Shown: positions 1 through 7,247 of the stretch, piece by piece | Position numbering within the stretch: position 1 is the stretch's first letter | How the letters are laid out: every line of letters starts with the position of its first letter | Source: Deltaproteobacteria bacterium | GTDB taxonomy: Bacteria > Desulfobacterota > Syntrophorhabdia > Syntrophorhabdales > Syntrophorhabdaceae | Direction: 5' to 3' | Assembly: GCA_022711595.1 (NCBI GenBank) | Contig: JAKLET010000001.1 | Location: 1-64,000 of the forward strand | DNA length: 64,000 nucleotides | Translations under genes and position numbers: made by a program | Notes under the pieces: generated by a model | Database searches by the model: none | Seen by the model: only the letters and a program-made list of their open reading frames with translations | What the model was told of the DNA's origin: nothing

Positions 1-1150
1 ACCGGCAGGGAGCGCCGGTAGAGGGGCTCGGCCTTCGCGTAGTCGCCCATGGATTTGTAGAGCCCGGCCAGGTTGTTGAGGGAGCTTGCGGTTAAGGGGT
101 GGTCCGGGCCGAGGGCCTTCTCGCAGATAGCCAGGGAGCGCCGGTAGAGGGGCTCGGCCTTCGCGTAGTCGCCCATGGATTTGTAGAGCCCGGCCAGGTT
201 GTTGAGGGAGCTTGCGGTTAAGGGGTGGTCCGGGCCGAGGGCCTTCTCACAGACCGCCAGGGAGCGCCGGTAGAGGGGCTCGGCCTTCGCGTAGTCGCCC
301 ATGGACTCGTAGAGCACTGCCAGGTTGTTGAGGGAGCTTGCGGTTAAGGGGTGGTCCGGGCCGAGGGCCTTCTCGCGGACCGCCAGGGAGCGCCTCAAGA
401 GGGGCTCGGCCTTCGCGTAGTCGCCCATGGATTTGTAGAGCCCGGCCAGGTTGTTGAGGGAGGTTGCGGTATCGGGGTGGTCCGGGCCGAGGGCCTTCTC
501 ACAGATCGCCAGGGAGCGCCGGTAGAGCGGCTCGGCCTTCGCGTAGTCGCCCATGGACTCGTAGAGCAAGGCCAGGTTGTTGAGGGAGGTTGCGGTATCG
601 GGGTGGTCCGGGCCGAGGGCCTTCTCGCAGATCGCCAGGGAGCGCCGGTAGAGCGGCTCGGCCTTCGCGTAGTCGCCCATGGACTCGTAGAGCCCGGCCA
701 GGTTGTTGAGGGAGGTTGCGGTATCGGGGTGGTCCGGGCCGAGGGCCTTCTCGCGGACCGCCAGGGAGCGCCGGTAGAGCGGCTCGGCCTTCGCGTAGTC
801 GCCCATGGATTTGTAGAGCCCGGCCAGGTTGTTGAGGGAGGTTGCGGTATCGGGGTGGTCCGGGCCGAGGGCCTTCTCGCGGACCGCCAGGGAGCGCCGG
901 TAGAGGGGCTCGGCCTTCGCGTAGTCGCCCATGGACTCGTAGAGCCCGGCCAGGTTGTTGAGGGAGCTTGCGGTTAAGGGGTGGTCCGGGCCGAGGGCCT
1001 TCTCGCGGACCGCCAGGGAGCGCCGGTAGAGCGGCTCGGCCTTCGCGTAGTCGCCCATGGATTTGTAGAGCCCGGCCAGGTTGTTGAGGGAGGTTGCGGT
1101 ATCGGGGTGGTCCGGGCCGAGGGCCTTCTCGCGGACCGCCAGGGCTTTCT
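1..1150. repeat. Tandem 126-bp TPR-coding repeats
   Basis: The motif GTTGTTGAGGGAG recurs with an exact 126-bp period (for example at 72, 198, 324 and onward to about 1081). This gives roughly nine full copies plus partial ones at each end. Copies differ mainly in two blocks: CTTGCGGTTAAGG versus GTTGCGGTATCGG, and GATTTGTAGAG versus GACTCGTAGAG. The near identity at DNA level suggests recent duplication or gene conversion. Assembly collapse or expansion is possible here. Confidence 0.95.
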
Positions 1151-1325
1151 CGGCTATCGGGATGGCTTCCTTGTAGCGGCCTTCTTTATAGAGTTGTATA
1201 AGCTGTCCATTGAGCTTTTTCGCGTCATCGGTAGATTGTGCCGGAGACGGTGGGGGAAAGAGGAAAACAAGAATAAAGATAAGCAGCAGCGTCCAGAGTG
1301 GTCCTTCACATATGGATCTCTTCAC
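1..1325 (-). CDS. Exported TPR-repeat protein (kinesin-light-chain type), partial
   Basis: The gene reads leftward and runs off the left edge, so only about 441 N-terminal codons are visible. I chose the GTG at 1325 because GGAGGGA lies just upstream and the nearby ATGs run into stops at once. A short basic N-terminus (VKRSICEG) is followed by a hydrophobic run (about residues 9-25) and PPPSPAQ, which looks like a Sec signal peptide. After one degenerate repeat (about residues 35-75) come nine or more copies of a 42-residue TPR with the core ALGPDHP...SLNNLAGLY and DYAKAEPLYRRSLAV. Such repeats usually mediate protein-protein contacts. The partner and the C-terminal half are not visible. The long open frames on the plus strand here are antisense shadows of the repeat. 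Confidence 0.85.
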   Translation of the reverse strand, partial: MKRSICEGPLWTLLLIFILVFLFPPPSPAQSTDDAKKLNGQLIQLYKEGRYKEAIPIAEKALAVREKALGPDHPDTATSLNNLAGLYKSMGDYAKAEPLYRRSLAVREKALGPDHPLTASSLNNLAGLYESMGDYAKAEPLYRRSLAVREKALGPDHPDTATSLNNLAGLYKSMGDYAKAEPLYRRSLAVREKALGPDHPDTATSLNNLAGLYESMGDYAKAEPLYRRSLAICEKALGPDHPDTATSLNNLALLYESMGDYAKAEPLYRRSLAICEKALGPDHPDTATSLNNLAGLYKSMGDYAKAEPLLRRSLAVREKALGPDHPLTASSLNNLAVLYESMGDYAKAEPLYRRSLAVCEKALGPDHPLTASSLNNLAGLYKSMGDYAKAEPLYRRSLAICEKALGPDHPLTASSLNNLAGLYKSMGDYAKAEPLYRRSLP

Positions 1326-1693
1326 AGTCCCTCCATTAACTGAAACATGGCAACGATACCAGGGTATTTGTTCCAAGATCTCTCACCATTTTTCTACAGT
1401 ATCCTGCAAATTGCAAGCGCAAAAAACTGCGTTTGAGATCAGGCCAAAGGCCATCGGGGACGGATCCCGAGGTTTTTCAGAAGTATAGGGGGTGTCCGGA
1501 GAAAGAATTCTTTATTTCCTTATCCCCATTCTTCTTGATCTAGCAAGTGGTACATCATGAGAACCAGGCTTGTGGTGGTACACGACATTCTGGGATTTTG
1601 AACAGTGTGATCTCAACTCCGCTTAAGCGACTCTCTGCAGCAAATTGTGCCTGAGTTGCTACTTCTCTAATTTCTTCTGTCTGCGCCAGGAGA
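1326..1693. other. Intergenic region, nothing recognised
   Basis: About 370 bp lie between the TPR gene start and the end of the ankyrin-repeat gene. Short open frames occur but none has a ribosome binding site or a recognisable product. I see no RNA gene or clear terminator. Confidence 0.5.
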
Positions 1694-2851
1694 TCACTCT
1701 CTCGCCCCGGCCTGCTTGAGGAGTTTGGCCATACCGGTGCGGCCCGCCCGAGATGCAAGAACGAGCGCCGTTTCCCCCTTCTCGTTCCTGGCGTTCACAT
1801 CCGCTTTGGCGGCAATGAGGATTTTGCCCACTTCGGCGTGGCCCTCAAACGATGCCCACATGAGCGCCGTGTTGCCCGATCTCGTTTTGGTATTAACGTC
1901 AACGCCGCTGGCGATGAGGGCCTTGACCTCGGCAAGGTCACCTTTTTGAGCTGCGTTAATCAGCTCCTGGTACCTGGCTGGTGTCGGAAGGTACTTCTTC
2001 GGCACGGTCCCGCCCCAGGTCCAGGATTGGCCGGTTGCGTCGGGGGACAGGGTAAGCGTTTTTCCGTTCAGATCCCGGCGAATATTTTGGAGCACAACCG
2101 TGATGACACCGTCCTTGATGGTGAGCTTTCTTATTTTCGAAGTGATGGCAAAACCGACCATCTCCGTGCACCCGTCATCCTCACAGTCACGATATCTGCC
2201 ATGTGCACACTCCAATCGAAGGCCTTCCATCGCGGAACCCATGGTCTCGTAGACCTGCAGCATGTGCATCCTCCTTTCCGCATCGTGCCCGTTTGTGATG
2301 AAAGCGACGTTCAGACCGATTATCAGAGGAAAGAAAACCAGGGTTGGAAAACCGCCAACTATACCGACCATAAAAGTCAGCCATTTAGGACTTACCCCTC
2401 CCCGGGCAGCAATGGCAGCCTCCTGTTCCTCCCGGGACGGGTGCAACAAGCGTATCTCTGCAAGCGCGTTTTTTACGTGCCGGAAGTAGATATGGTTTGC
2501 CCTTATCGGCCAACTCAGCACTACGAACACCAACAGGGGCAGATGTATGAAGATGATTGGAAATATGGCTGAAGAGAGGCATAAGAGACCGGGGACCAGG
2601 AACGCAGTGACAGCGCGGCCGTACATCTTCCGGTACGCCAACCACGCGGGTGCCGCAAAGAATGCAGGCCAATGCCATGTGGGCCTGAAGTGCCCCTCTC
2701 CTTGCACGCCGAACTTTTTGAACGTGCGGAGGTATTTGTCCGAGCCCTTTCCGATAAAAGCGGCGTAATCGTCGAGCACGGTCCCGCCACCCGTTTCAAG
2801 GACGGAGCCGCTGTCCGTAGCACCCGTTTCGGGATTCTCGCCGTCAGTCAT
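1694..2851 (-). CDS. DUF2628-like membrane protein with pilin-like segment and C-terminal ankyrin repeats
   Basis: 385 residues; the ATG at 2851 follows GAGGG. Residues about 25-75 (YAAFIGKGSDKYL, then FRPTWHWPAFFAAPAWLAYRKMY) match the usual start of DUF2628 membrane proteins. Hydrophobic helices follow at about 80-115 and 155-185. Residues about 185-290 resemble the mature part of a type IV pilin: a helical lead, then DLNGKTLTLSPD and WTWGG...PKKYLP. Residues about 295-385 hold ankyrin repeats (GADV-type turns, GNTALMWASFEGHAEVGKIL). DUF2628, pilin-like and ankyrin parts are each common; this order in one chain is unusual. Probably an inner-membrane protein with a soluble sensory or binding tail. 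Function unknown. Confidence 0.8.
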   Translation of the reverse strand: MTDGENPETGATDSGSVLETGGGTVLDDYAAFIGKGSDKYLRTFKKFGVQGEGHFRPTWHWPAFFAAPAWLAYRKMYGRAVTAFLVPGLLCLSSAIFPIIFIHLPLLVFVVLSWPIRANHIYFRHVKNALAEIRLLHPSREEQEAAIAARGGVSPKWLTFMVGIVGGFPTLVFFPLIIGLNVAFITNGHDAERRMHMLQVYETMGSAMEGLRLECAHGRYRDCEDDGCTEMVGFAITSKIRKLTIKDGVITVVLQNIRRDLNGKTLTLSPDATGQSWTWGGTVPKKYLPTPARYQELINAAQKGDLAEVKALIASGVDVNTKTRSGNTALMWASFEGHAEVGKILIAAKADVNARNEKGETALVLASRAGRTGMAKLLKQAGARE

Positions 2852-3161
2852 CGAAGATTCCCTCCCATCCTCTTGGCAAGGTCTTCCACATATCGCCCGC
2901 CGTCTGCCCGGTGCAGCGTTTTTATCTATAGCCTACACAAAATATATTAAAAAGTCATCGGTATTATGCCAAAGCAGGGCACCGTTTGAAAACGCAAATC
3001 CAACCCACAGTCCCTACGGAAGGTCAGTCCATGCTTCACGCGGGCCGGCAGGGAATATGCTTGTGGGAAGATATTCATTGAAGGAAACGGAAACCAGTAT
3101 CTCATCAATCTGACCTGCCCCTATTTATTGTACCACCCCTAAAGATAGTTTCTCAACTTAT
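2852..3161. other. Intergenic region with a duplicated IS-end-like motif
   Basis: No gene is supported. TCTGACCTGCCCC occurs at 3109-3121 and again at 3161-3173, 52 bp apart. The second copy looks like the left end of the IS3-family element that follows; the first may be a remnant of an earlier insertion. No matching inverted copy was found at the right side. Confidence 0.4.
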
Positions 3162-3205
3162 CTGACCTGCCCCCCCATAAACCGGTCCAGTTTTTATGTT
3201 AGGAT

Positions 3206-3511
3206 ATGGACAGAAAAAGGAGGATATGGGAAATGGGCAGGAACAACTATCAGCCGGAACAGATCATCGCAAAACTGAGGGAGGCCGAGGTGCTCTTAAG
3301 CAAGGGCCAGACCGTCCCGGCCGTCGTCCGCCACCTGGGGATATCGGAGCAGACCTATTACCGGTGGAGGAAGGCATACGGGGGGATGCAGGTGAACCAG
3401 GCAGTAAGGCTCAAGGAACTGGAGAAGGAGAACTCACAGCTCAAGAAGCTCGTCGCCGACCTCTCCCTCGACAACGCCATCCTCAAGGAGGCATCCAGGG
3501 GAAACTTCTGA
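3206..3511 (+). CDS. IS3-family transposase OrfA
   Basis: 101 residues. The N-terminal half is a helix-turn-helix (YQPEQIIAKLREAEVLLSKG ... VVRHLGISEQTYYRWRKAYG). The C-terminal half is a leucine-zipper-like coiled coil (LKELEKENSQLKKLVADLSL) ending NAILKEASRG, typical of OrfA proteins that bind the IS ends. The downstream orfB frame is -1 relative to this one, as needed for programmed frameshifting to OrfAB. Start at the ATG at 3206; an internal ATG at 3233 is possible. Confidence 0.85.
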   Translation: MDRKRRIWEMGRNNYQPEQIIAKLREAEVLLSKGQTVPAVVRHLGISEQTYYRWRKAYGGMQVNQAVRLKELEKENSQLKKLVADLSLDNAILKEASRGNF

Positions 3512-4364
3512 GCCCGGACAGAAAACGCCGGGCGATAGGGCATGTCCGCACTTTGTTTTGCATATCGGAGAGGCGTGCCTGCAGGGTACCGGGACAGGCC
3601 AGGTCGACACAGCGGCATGAACGTCCCGCATCGCAGGAGGAACAGAGGCTGACACAGAGGATAACAGAACTGGCGAAGAAATACGGACGCTACGGCTACC
3701 GGAGGATAACGGCGATGCTGCAAAACGAGGGATGGAAGGTGAACCACAAGAGGGTGGAGAGGATCTGGAGGCAGGAGGGACTGAAGGTGCCGAAGAAACA
3801 GCCCAGAAGGGCAGGCTCTGGCTCAACAACGGCAGCTGTGTAAGACTGCGCCCCTTGCATAAGGACCACGTGTGGACCTACGACTTCATGGAAGAAAGAA
3901 CGACGGACGGAAGGAAGGTGAGGATCCTTTCGATCATTGACGAATATACCCGGGAATGCCTCCACATCACCACGGCCCGCAGGCTCAGCTCCAGGGATGT
4001 CCTCAATGCGCTCTTTGACCTGTTCATCCGCCGGGGGGTCCCCGGGTACATACGGTCTGACAACGGGCCCGAGTTCGCGGCAAAGGCGGTAAGGCTCTGG
4101 CTGGGCAGGCTCGGCGTGGGGACCCTCTTCATAGAGCCCGGCAGCCCCTGGGAGAACGGCTACATCGAATCGTTCAACGGGAAGCTGAGGGATGAATTGC
4201 TCAATGGCGAGATCTTCACCACGCTCATTGAAGCCAGGGTGCTCATAGAAAACTGGAGGAGGCACTACAACACCGTCAGGCCTCACAGCTCCCTGGGATA
4301 CAAACCGCCAGCACCGGAGGCCGTGCTGCCCCAGGGACAGGACCATCCAAGCACAATTTCTTAA
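3508..4364 (+). pseudogene. IS3-family transposase OrfB, frameshifted
   Basis: The N-terminal part (LSPDRKRRAIGHV ... [14 protein letters not shown] ... KKQPRR) is open to a stop at 3841-3843. The catalytic part ([15 protein letters not shown], then [26 protein letters not shown]) continues in another frame to 4364. The family expects K-Q-P-R/K-R-G-R-L-W; one extra G in the AGAAGGGC run near 3807-3812 would restore it. All three DDE acids are present in the second piece. Either a real inactivating deletion or a homopolymer error in the assembly. Confidence 0.8.
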
Positions 4365-4518
4365 AGATACAGTTAAAAAGACCCCCTCAGGCCCGATGGT
4401 CTTCAACCCCAGAATGCCTTTTGAGCCGTTGATAATTTCTTCACGGCTTGCACGGCAAGCGAGAGGGGGAGGCTCCGCGGATTTTATTCGTGGAGGGGGC
4501 GACGCAAGTCCCGGAAAT
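4365..4518. other. Flank between IS3 remnant and left att copy
   Basis: About 150 bp without a gene. It contains small palindromes: GCTTGC-ACG-GCAAGC near 4448, and a CTCCgCG...CGtGGAG hairpin near 4472-4494. In the chromosome before island insertion this would have lain just downstream of tRNA-Sec, so one of them could be a terminator, but no T-run follows on either strand. Confidence 0.35.
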
Positions 4519-4586
4519 GGTAATGGCGGAAGTGCATGGGAATCGAACCCACCCGCCAGCTCGTCACCGGCACACTGGTTTTGAAG
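4519..4586. repeat. Left attachment repeat (attL): displaced 3' part of tRNA-Sec
   Basis: These 68 bp match 44870-44937 exactly, in direct orientation. On the minus strand they read from the anticodon loop through the long variable arm, T-arm and acceptor 3' strand to CCA. The 5' half of the tRNA and the promoter are absent, so this copy is not a gene. It marks the far boundary of the element inserted in selC. Confidence 0.93.
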
Positions 4587-4723
4587 TCCCCTGCTCGATA
4601 ACAAATATCCAATAAAATCAATCACGTCCTTTTTGCATCCAGTGTATGGAGTGTCTTAAAACTCCTTTAATTTCAAGGGGTGTTTTGGGAATCCCCACCG
4701 GACCCCCCACCAAAGGAGGTCAT

Positions 4724-4924
4724 ATGGCAGACATATTCGAATATGAATGCGAGCTTTGCCACAAGCTTACAGCCACCAGTCAACTCAAAGACGGACTTTG
4801 CCCTAAATGTCAGGAATATCTGATCCCTACTTTCTTGCGATTTCAGGCAGACCATTACACAGAGTCTAGTCATCCAACTTTAAAGCTGATCAAAGGAGGA
4901 AAAGATGGAAAGCGAAATCCTTAA
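4724..4924 (+). CDS. Small zinc-ribbon protein
   Basis: 66 residues. The ATG at 4724 follows an AAAGGAGGT Shine-Dalgarno (SD) sequence; upstream in-frame codons are ignored for that reason. CELC near the N-terminus and CPKC about 18 residues later form a probable zinc ribbon. The rest is polar with a basic end (KGGKDGKRNP). First gene inside the left end of the element and head of a tightly packed run of four genes ending with the primase-like protein. Function not recognised. Confidence 0.7.
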   Translation: MADIFEYECELCHKLTATSQLKDGLCPKCQEYLIPTFLRFQADHYTESSHPTLKLIKGGKDGKRNP

Positions 4925-5066
4925 ACTTGCCAAGCAACTCAAGAAGCTGGTTGATAAAGAGGCCGAGAAAGAAAAGAAGGCTCCTCTTGGAACTCCACCC
5001 CTCTTTCGGGAATTCTCAAAGGACCTTCAGTTCTATATTGCTGAATTGGAGGTGGAGAGTGATTGA
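4905..5066 (+). CDS. Small helical protein
   Basis: 53 residues (MESEILKLAKQLKKLVDKEA...). The ATG at 4905 follows AAAGGAGG and overlaps the end of the preceding gene by 20 bp. The N-terminal half is predicted helical and charged; the rest (PPLFREFSKDLQFYIAELEVESD) is acidic. No family recognised. Support comes from the strong SD, the overlap with neighbours and clean coding to a stop. Confidence 0.5.
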   Translation: MESEILKLAKQLKKLVDKEAEKEKKAPLGTPPLFREFSKDLQFYIAELEVESD

Positions 5067-5199
5067 AAAACTCAAAAAGCTTCTCGGAGAGCCCAAACGG
5101 ATAATCCCCGCGGCTAACGGAAAGACTCTCATCTGGTGCCGGAAAAAGAAGACCAGAAAGGAAACCATAATTCTGATAGTTTACGAGGAGGAAAAATGA
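5059..5199 (+). CDS. Small basic protein
   Basis: 46 residues from a GTG at 5059 behind GGAGGTGGA. It overlaps the previous gene by 8 bp and the next gene by 4 bp (ATGA). Sequence begins VIEKLKKLLGEPKRI and is rich in lysine with a hydrophobic strand (TIILIVYEE). No family recognised. Translational coupling with both neighbours argues that it is real. Confidence 0.5.
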   Translation: MIEKLKKLLGEPKRIIPAANGKTLIWCRKKKTRKETIILIVYEEEK

Positions 5200-5960
5200 A
5201 GTATAACGAGGCGATGATGGTTATAAATACGGAAAGAGCCCTAGAGATCCTGTGTTTTCCAACCAAGAAGAATGGCAGCTACTACTATTTCCCCTGCCCC
5301 GAGTGCGGAAGCGAAGTATCGATAAGATTTCACGGAGAAAAGAAGAATGTCTCCTATTGCCCTGGCTGCAAGAAGGGCAATAACATTATCGCCATTGCCG
5401 CCCAGATTAAGGGCATTGGATTCCAGGAAGCCAAGGAATTTCTTCTGGGCAAGGCCACGGCAATCGAGAAGCCTATCGAGGAAGAATTAAGTCTGGCCGG
5501 ACAGCTTGAGTTTTGTCAACTCATAGAACAAGAAGGCTTGAACGCCGAGCTTTGCCAACAGATGGGAGTGGGAAAATGGAAAGGAAAAGGGATCATGGCG
5601 GGACACGTTGCCTTTACTGTTCATAATGAACACGGGGTGAGGATCGCCTATTATGGATTACATATCCCCGACAAGAAAACAAAATTCCCGGCAAACTTCA
5701 ATCCCGAGACCTACCTCTATAATATCCATAACATTAACCTGCACGAGGAAGTCTGGATTACCAAGGATCTGTTTAATTGCTTGCGGATAATCCAAAGCGG
5801 TAAGCAGTCCGTGTGTAATTTCGGGCTTCCTTATTTGTCCACAAGGCAGTATCAGTTTTTGTCTAACTGCGACCAGGTTGTTTTTGACTGGTCCGGAGAC
5901 AAGCGGGATATCGCCTACACCAATATTGCGAGCCTGAAGACGTTTTACAGGTTTGCGTAA
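5196..5960 (+). CDS. CHC2 zinc-finger, primase-like protein
   Basis: 254 residues. The ATG at 5196 overlaps the previous stop and follows GAGGAGG; a start 60 bp upstream is less likely. Residues about 30-75 form a DnaG-type CHC2 zinc finger (CPEC, then CPGC, followed by the helix IIAIAAQIKGIGFQEAKEFL). The C-terminal part (EEVWITKDLFNCLRI... then DQVVFDWSGD) resembles a reduced TOPRIM core without clear catalytic acids. At 254 residues it is much shorter than DnaG. Such proteins occur on phages and integrative elements, where they may prime replication. It ends the left-end operon, followed by a terminator. Confidence 0.75.
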   Translation: MKYNEAMMVINTERALEILCFPTKKNGSYYYFPCPECGSEVSIRFHGEKKNVSYCPGCKKGNNIIAIAAQIKGIGFQEAKEFLLGKATAIEKPIEEELSLAGQLEFCQLIEQEGLNAELCQQMGVGKWKGKGIMAGHVAFTVHNEHGVRIAYYGLHIPDKKTKFPANFNPETYLYNIHNINLHEEVWITKDLFNCLRIIQSGKQSVCNFGLPYLSTRQYQFLSNCDQVVFDWSGDKRDIAYTNIASLKTFYRFA

Positions 5961-5965
5961 GTTAA

Positions 5966-5999
5966 AAGGGGCTTCCTAAATAGGACGCCCCTTGTTTTT
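5966..5999 (+). terminator. Rho-independent terminator
   Basis: AAGGGGC (5966-5972) pairs with GCCCCTT (5987-5993) around a 14-nt loop and is followed by GTTTTT. It lies just after the primase-like gene. Confidence 0.8.
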
Positions 6000-6096
6000 G
6001 ACTATCAAAGTTTTTCATCGTGTTTTGGTTTTGCCGTTCTTTCTTATAATCGTCAGGATTATGATCTAACTGCCAGACAAATTATGAGAAAGATAA

Positions 6097-6588
6097 TTAA
6101 TGCTCTAATCGGTTGAAAGCCAGAATTCCCGCCGCTACCGCCTCGAACATGCGGACAAAATATGGATGTTTATGTTTTCTCTCTTTCTGAAGATCATTGG
6201 CCAAGAACTTATAGCGTGCGACAACACATTCCGCCAGAGCCATTTTATTGGCCACTCCGGCACCTAACGACGCCTTTACATCACTCAGAGAATAATGCAA
6301 CGTTTTGATCCGTTTTCTCTTTGCAAGCCTCTCGATGGATTTTGCCAAGCAGTTGAGATGCCGGGAGCTTCTCGATGGATGGAGTTTCTTCAGCGCAAGC
6401 ATACCCACGCCATATTGCCGTATCAGTTTTTCCAGGGTGGTTTCCACGTTTCTCATTTTTCTCGAACACCATTTTCCTTTGAGAACTTTGATACCCCAGT
6501 AAACAAGATCCTCCGACTCAAAGACGGCAATTCCGAAATATTTTGTTCCCGGATTAACTGCCAGGATAGTAATTGACTCGTGAAACAT
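6097..6588 (-). CDS. RuvC-fold (RNase H-like) protein lacking catalytic acids
   Basis: 163 residues. The N-terminus ITILAVNPGTKYFGIAVF has the RuvC first-strand pattern (usually I-D-P-G-T/S), but Asn replaces the first catalytic Asp. The second acidic position (RuvC A-I-E) is LALKK here, and the C-terminal D-x-x-D region reads MFEAVAAGIL. The fold assignment is by pattern; loss of activity is inferred. Lies downstream of the XRE gene on the same strand with a 96-bp gap. Could be a structural DNA-junction binder or a regulator. Confidence 0.6.
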   Translation of the reverse strand: MFHESITILAVNPGTKYFGIAVFESEDLVYWGIKVLKGKWCSRKMRNVETTLEKLIRQYGVGMLALKKLHPSRSSRHLNCLAKSIERLAKRKRIKTLHYSLSDVKASLGAGVANKMALAECVVARYKFLANDLQKERKHKHPYFVRMFEAVAAGILAFNRLEH

Positions 6589-6684
6589 GTTTTTGGGCAG
6601 GGGTAAAACAGGACCATGAGGCTGTTTTCTTTATTTATCGGCCTTTGCCCTATTTTACCCCATATATTGAATTCCGCTAATTGC

Positions 6685-6987
6685 CTACTCCGGCAATATT
6701 CGCCTCCTTGCTTCCAATTCATCTCTCCGGACTTGAATTTCTTTCCGGACTACTCGAAGAAGACTAAAATACAGAGCGTCTACCATTGTATGGTAAAGCG
6801 CTGCCAGACGAAAAATATTAACCGGGCTGGGAAAGCGCGAACCTTTTTCCCAGCGAGAAATCATCCCGGCGTTTTCAACTCCTAAGAAGAACGCTACTTG
6901 CTTCTGAGTGTAGCCGCTCATCTTCCGAAATTTTCTGAGGTTGTTGGGGATCGTTTTATAATTGTAACCCACTTTTTCCTCCTTCAT
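6685..6987 (-). CDS. XRE-family HTH transcriptional regulator
   Basis: 100 residues from the ATG at 6987 behind AGAGGAGG. Residues about 12-68 form a Cro/CI-type HTH (NLRKFRKMSGYTQKQVAFFLGVENAGMISRWEKG, then FPSPVNIFRLAALYHTMVDALYFS). The C-terminus is charged and basic. Probable repressor for the neighbouring divergent recombinase and its own gene; two palindromes in the shared upstream region (7053-7068 and 7144-7159) are candidate operators. Confidence 0.85.
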   Translation of the reverse strand: MKEEKVGYNYKTIPNNLRKFRKMSGYTQKQVAFFLGVENAGMISRWEKGSRFPSPVNIFRLAALYHTMVDALYFSLLRVVRKEIQVRRDELEARRRILPE

Positions 6988-7052
6988 TTTTTTACCTCCT
7001 CTTATAATCCCAAGGATAGCACTAAACTTTCAGATGATTAAGGGAGAGCTTC

Positions 7053-7068
7053 TTGCCTCATTAGGCAA
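7053..7068. promoter_or_regulatory. Palindrome, candidate operator 1
   Basis: TTGCCT-CATT-AGGCAA is a perfect 6-bp inverted repeat with a 4-bp spacer, between the divergent XRE and recombinase genes. Probably the XRE binding site; this is inference from position and symmetry. Confidence 0.5.
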
Positions 7069-7143
7069 CACGCAATCACAATAGTCCTGCTACGGACCTC
7101 AAAGCGAAATCACATCTGCGTCAGTTTGCTTAGGCGGGTCTTT

Positions 7144-7159
7144 TTGCCTCTTTGGGCAA
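7144..7159. promoter_or_regulatory. Palindrome, candidate operator 2
   Basis: TTGCCT-CTTT-GGGCAA repeats the operator-1 half-sites with one mismatch, 91 bp away. Two similar sites in the same divergent region support a shared regulator. Confidence 0.45.
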
Positions 7160-7247
7160 CTTCTTGATTGCCCTTCGTGCTACATAGTGCCGTCTTTCTT
7201 ACTCGTGGTATCTCTCATACTATGGATATATATGAACATGGAATCAA

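Larger units (their letters stand above)
3162..4364 (+). mobile_element. IS3-family insertion sequence, probably inactive
   Basis: orfA and orfB of an IS3-family (IS407-like) element lie in the usual -1 frame relation. The likely left end is TGACCTGCCCCC at 3162. I could not find its inverted partner after orfB, so the right boundary is set at the orfB stop and is uncertain. A single missing base in orfB should abolish full-length transposase. Confidence 0.7.

Noticed and set aside
1-1150. CRISPR-like periodic repeats
   Set aside because: The period is 126 bp with no unique spacers, and the units translate into TPR motifs.
351-1343. Long plus-strand open frames over the repeat array
   Set aside because: They are antisense to the TPR repeats and owe their length to the 126-bp periodicity; the minus strand gives a coherent TPR protein with a signal peptide.
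4519-4586. A second tRNA-Sec gene
   Set aside because: Only the 3' part is present; the 5' acceptor strand, D-arm, half of the anticodon stem and the promoter are missing.
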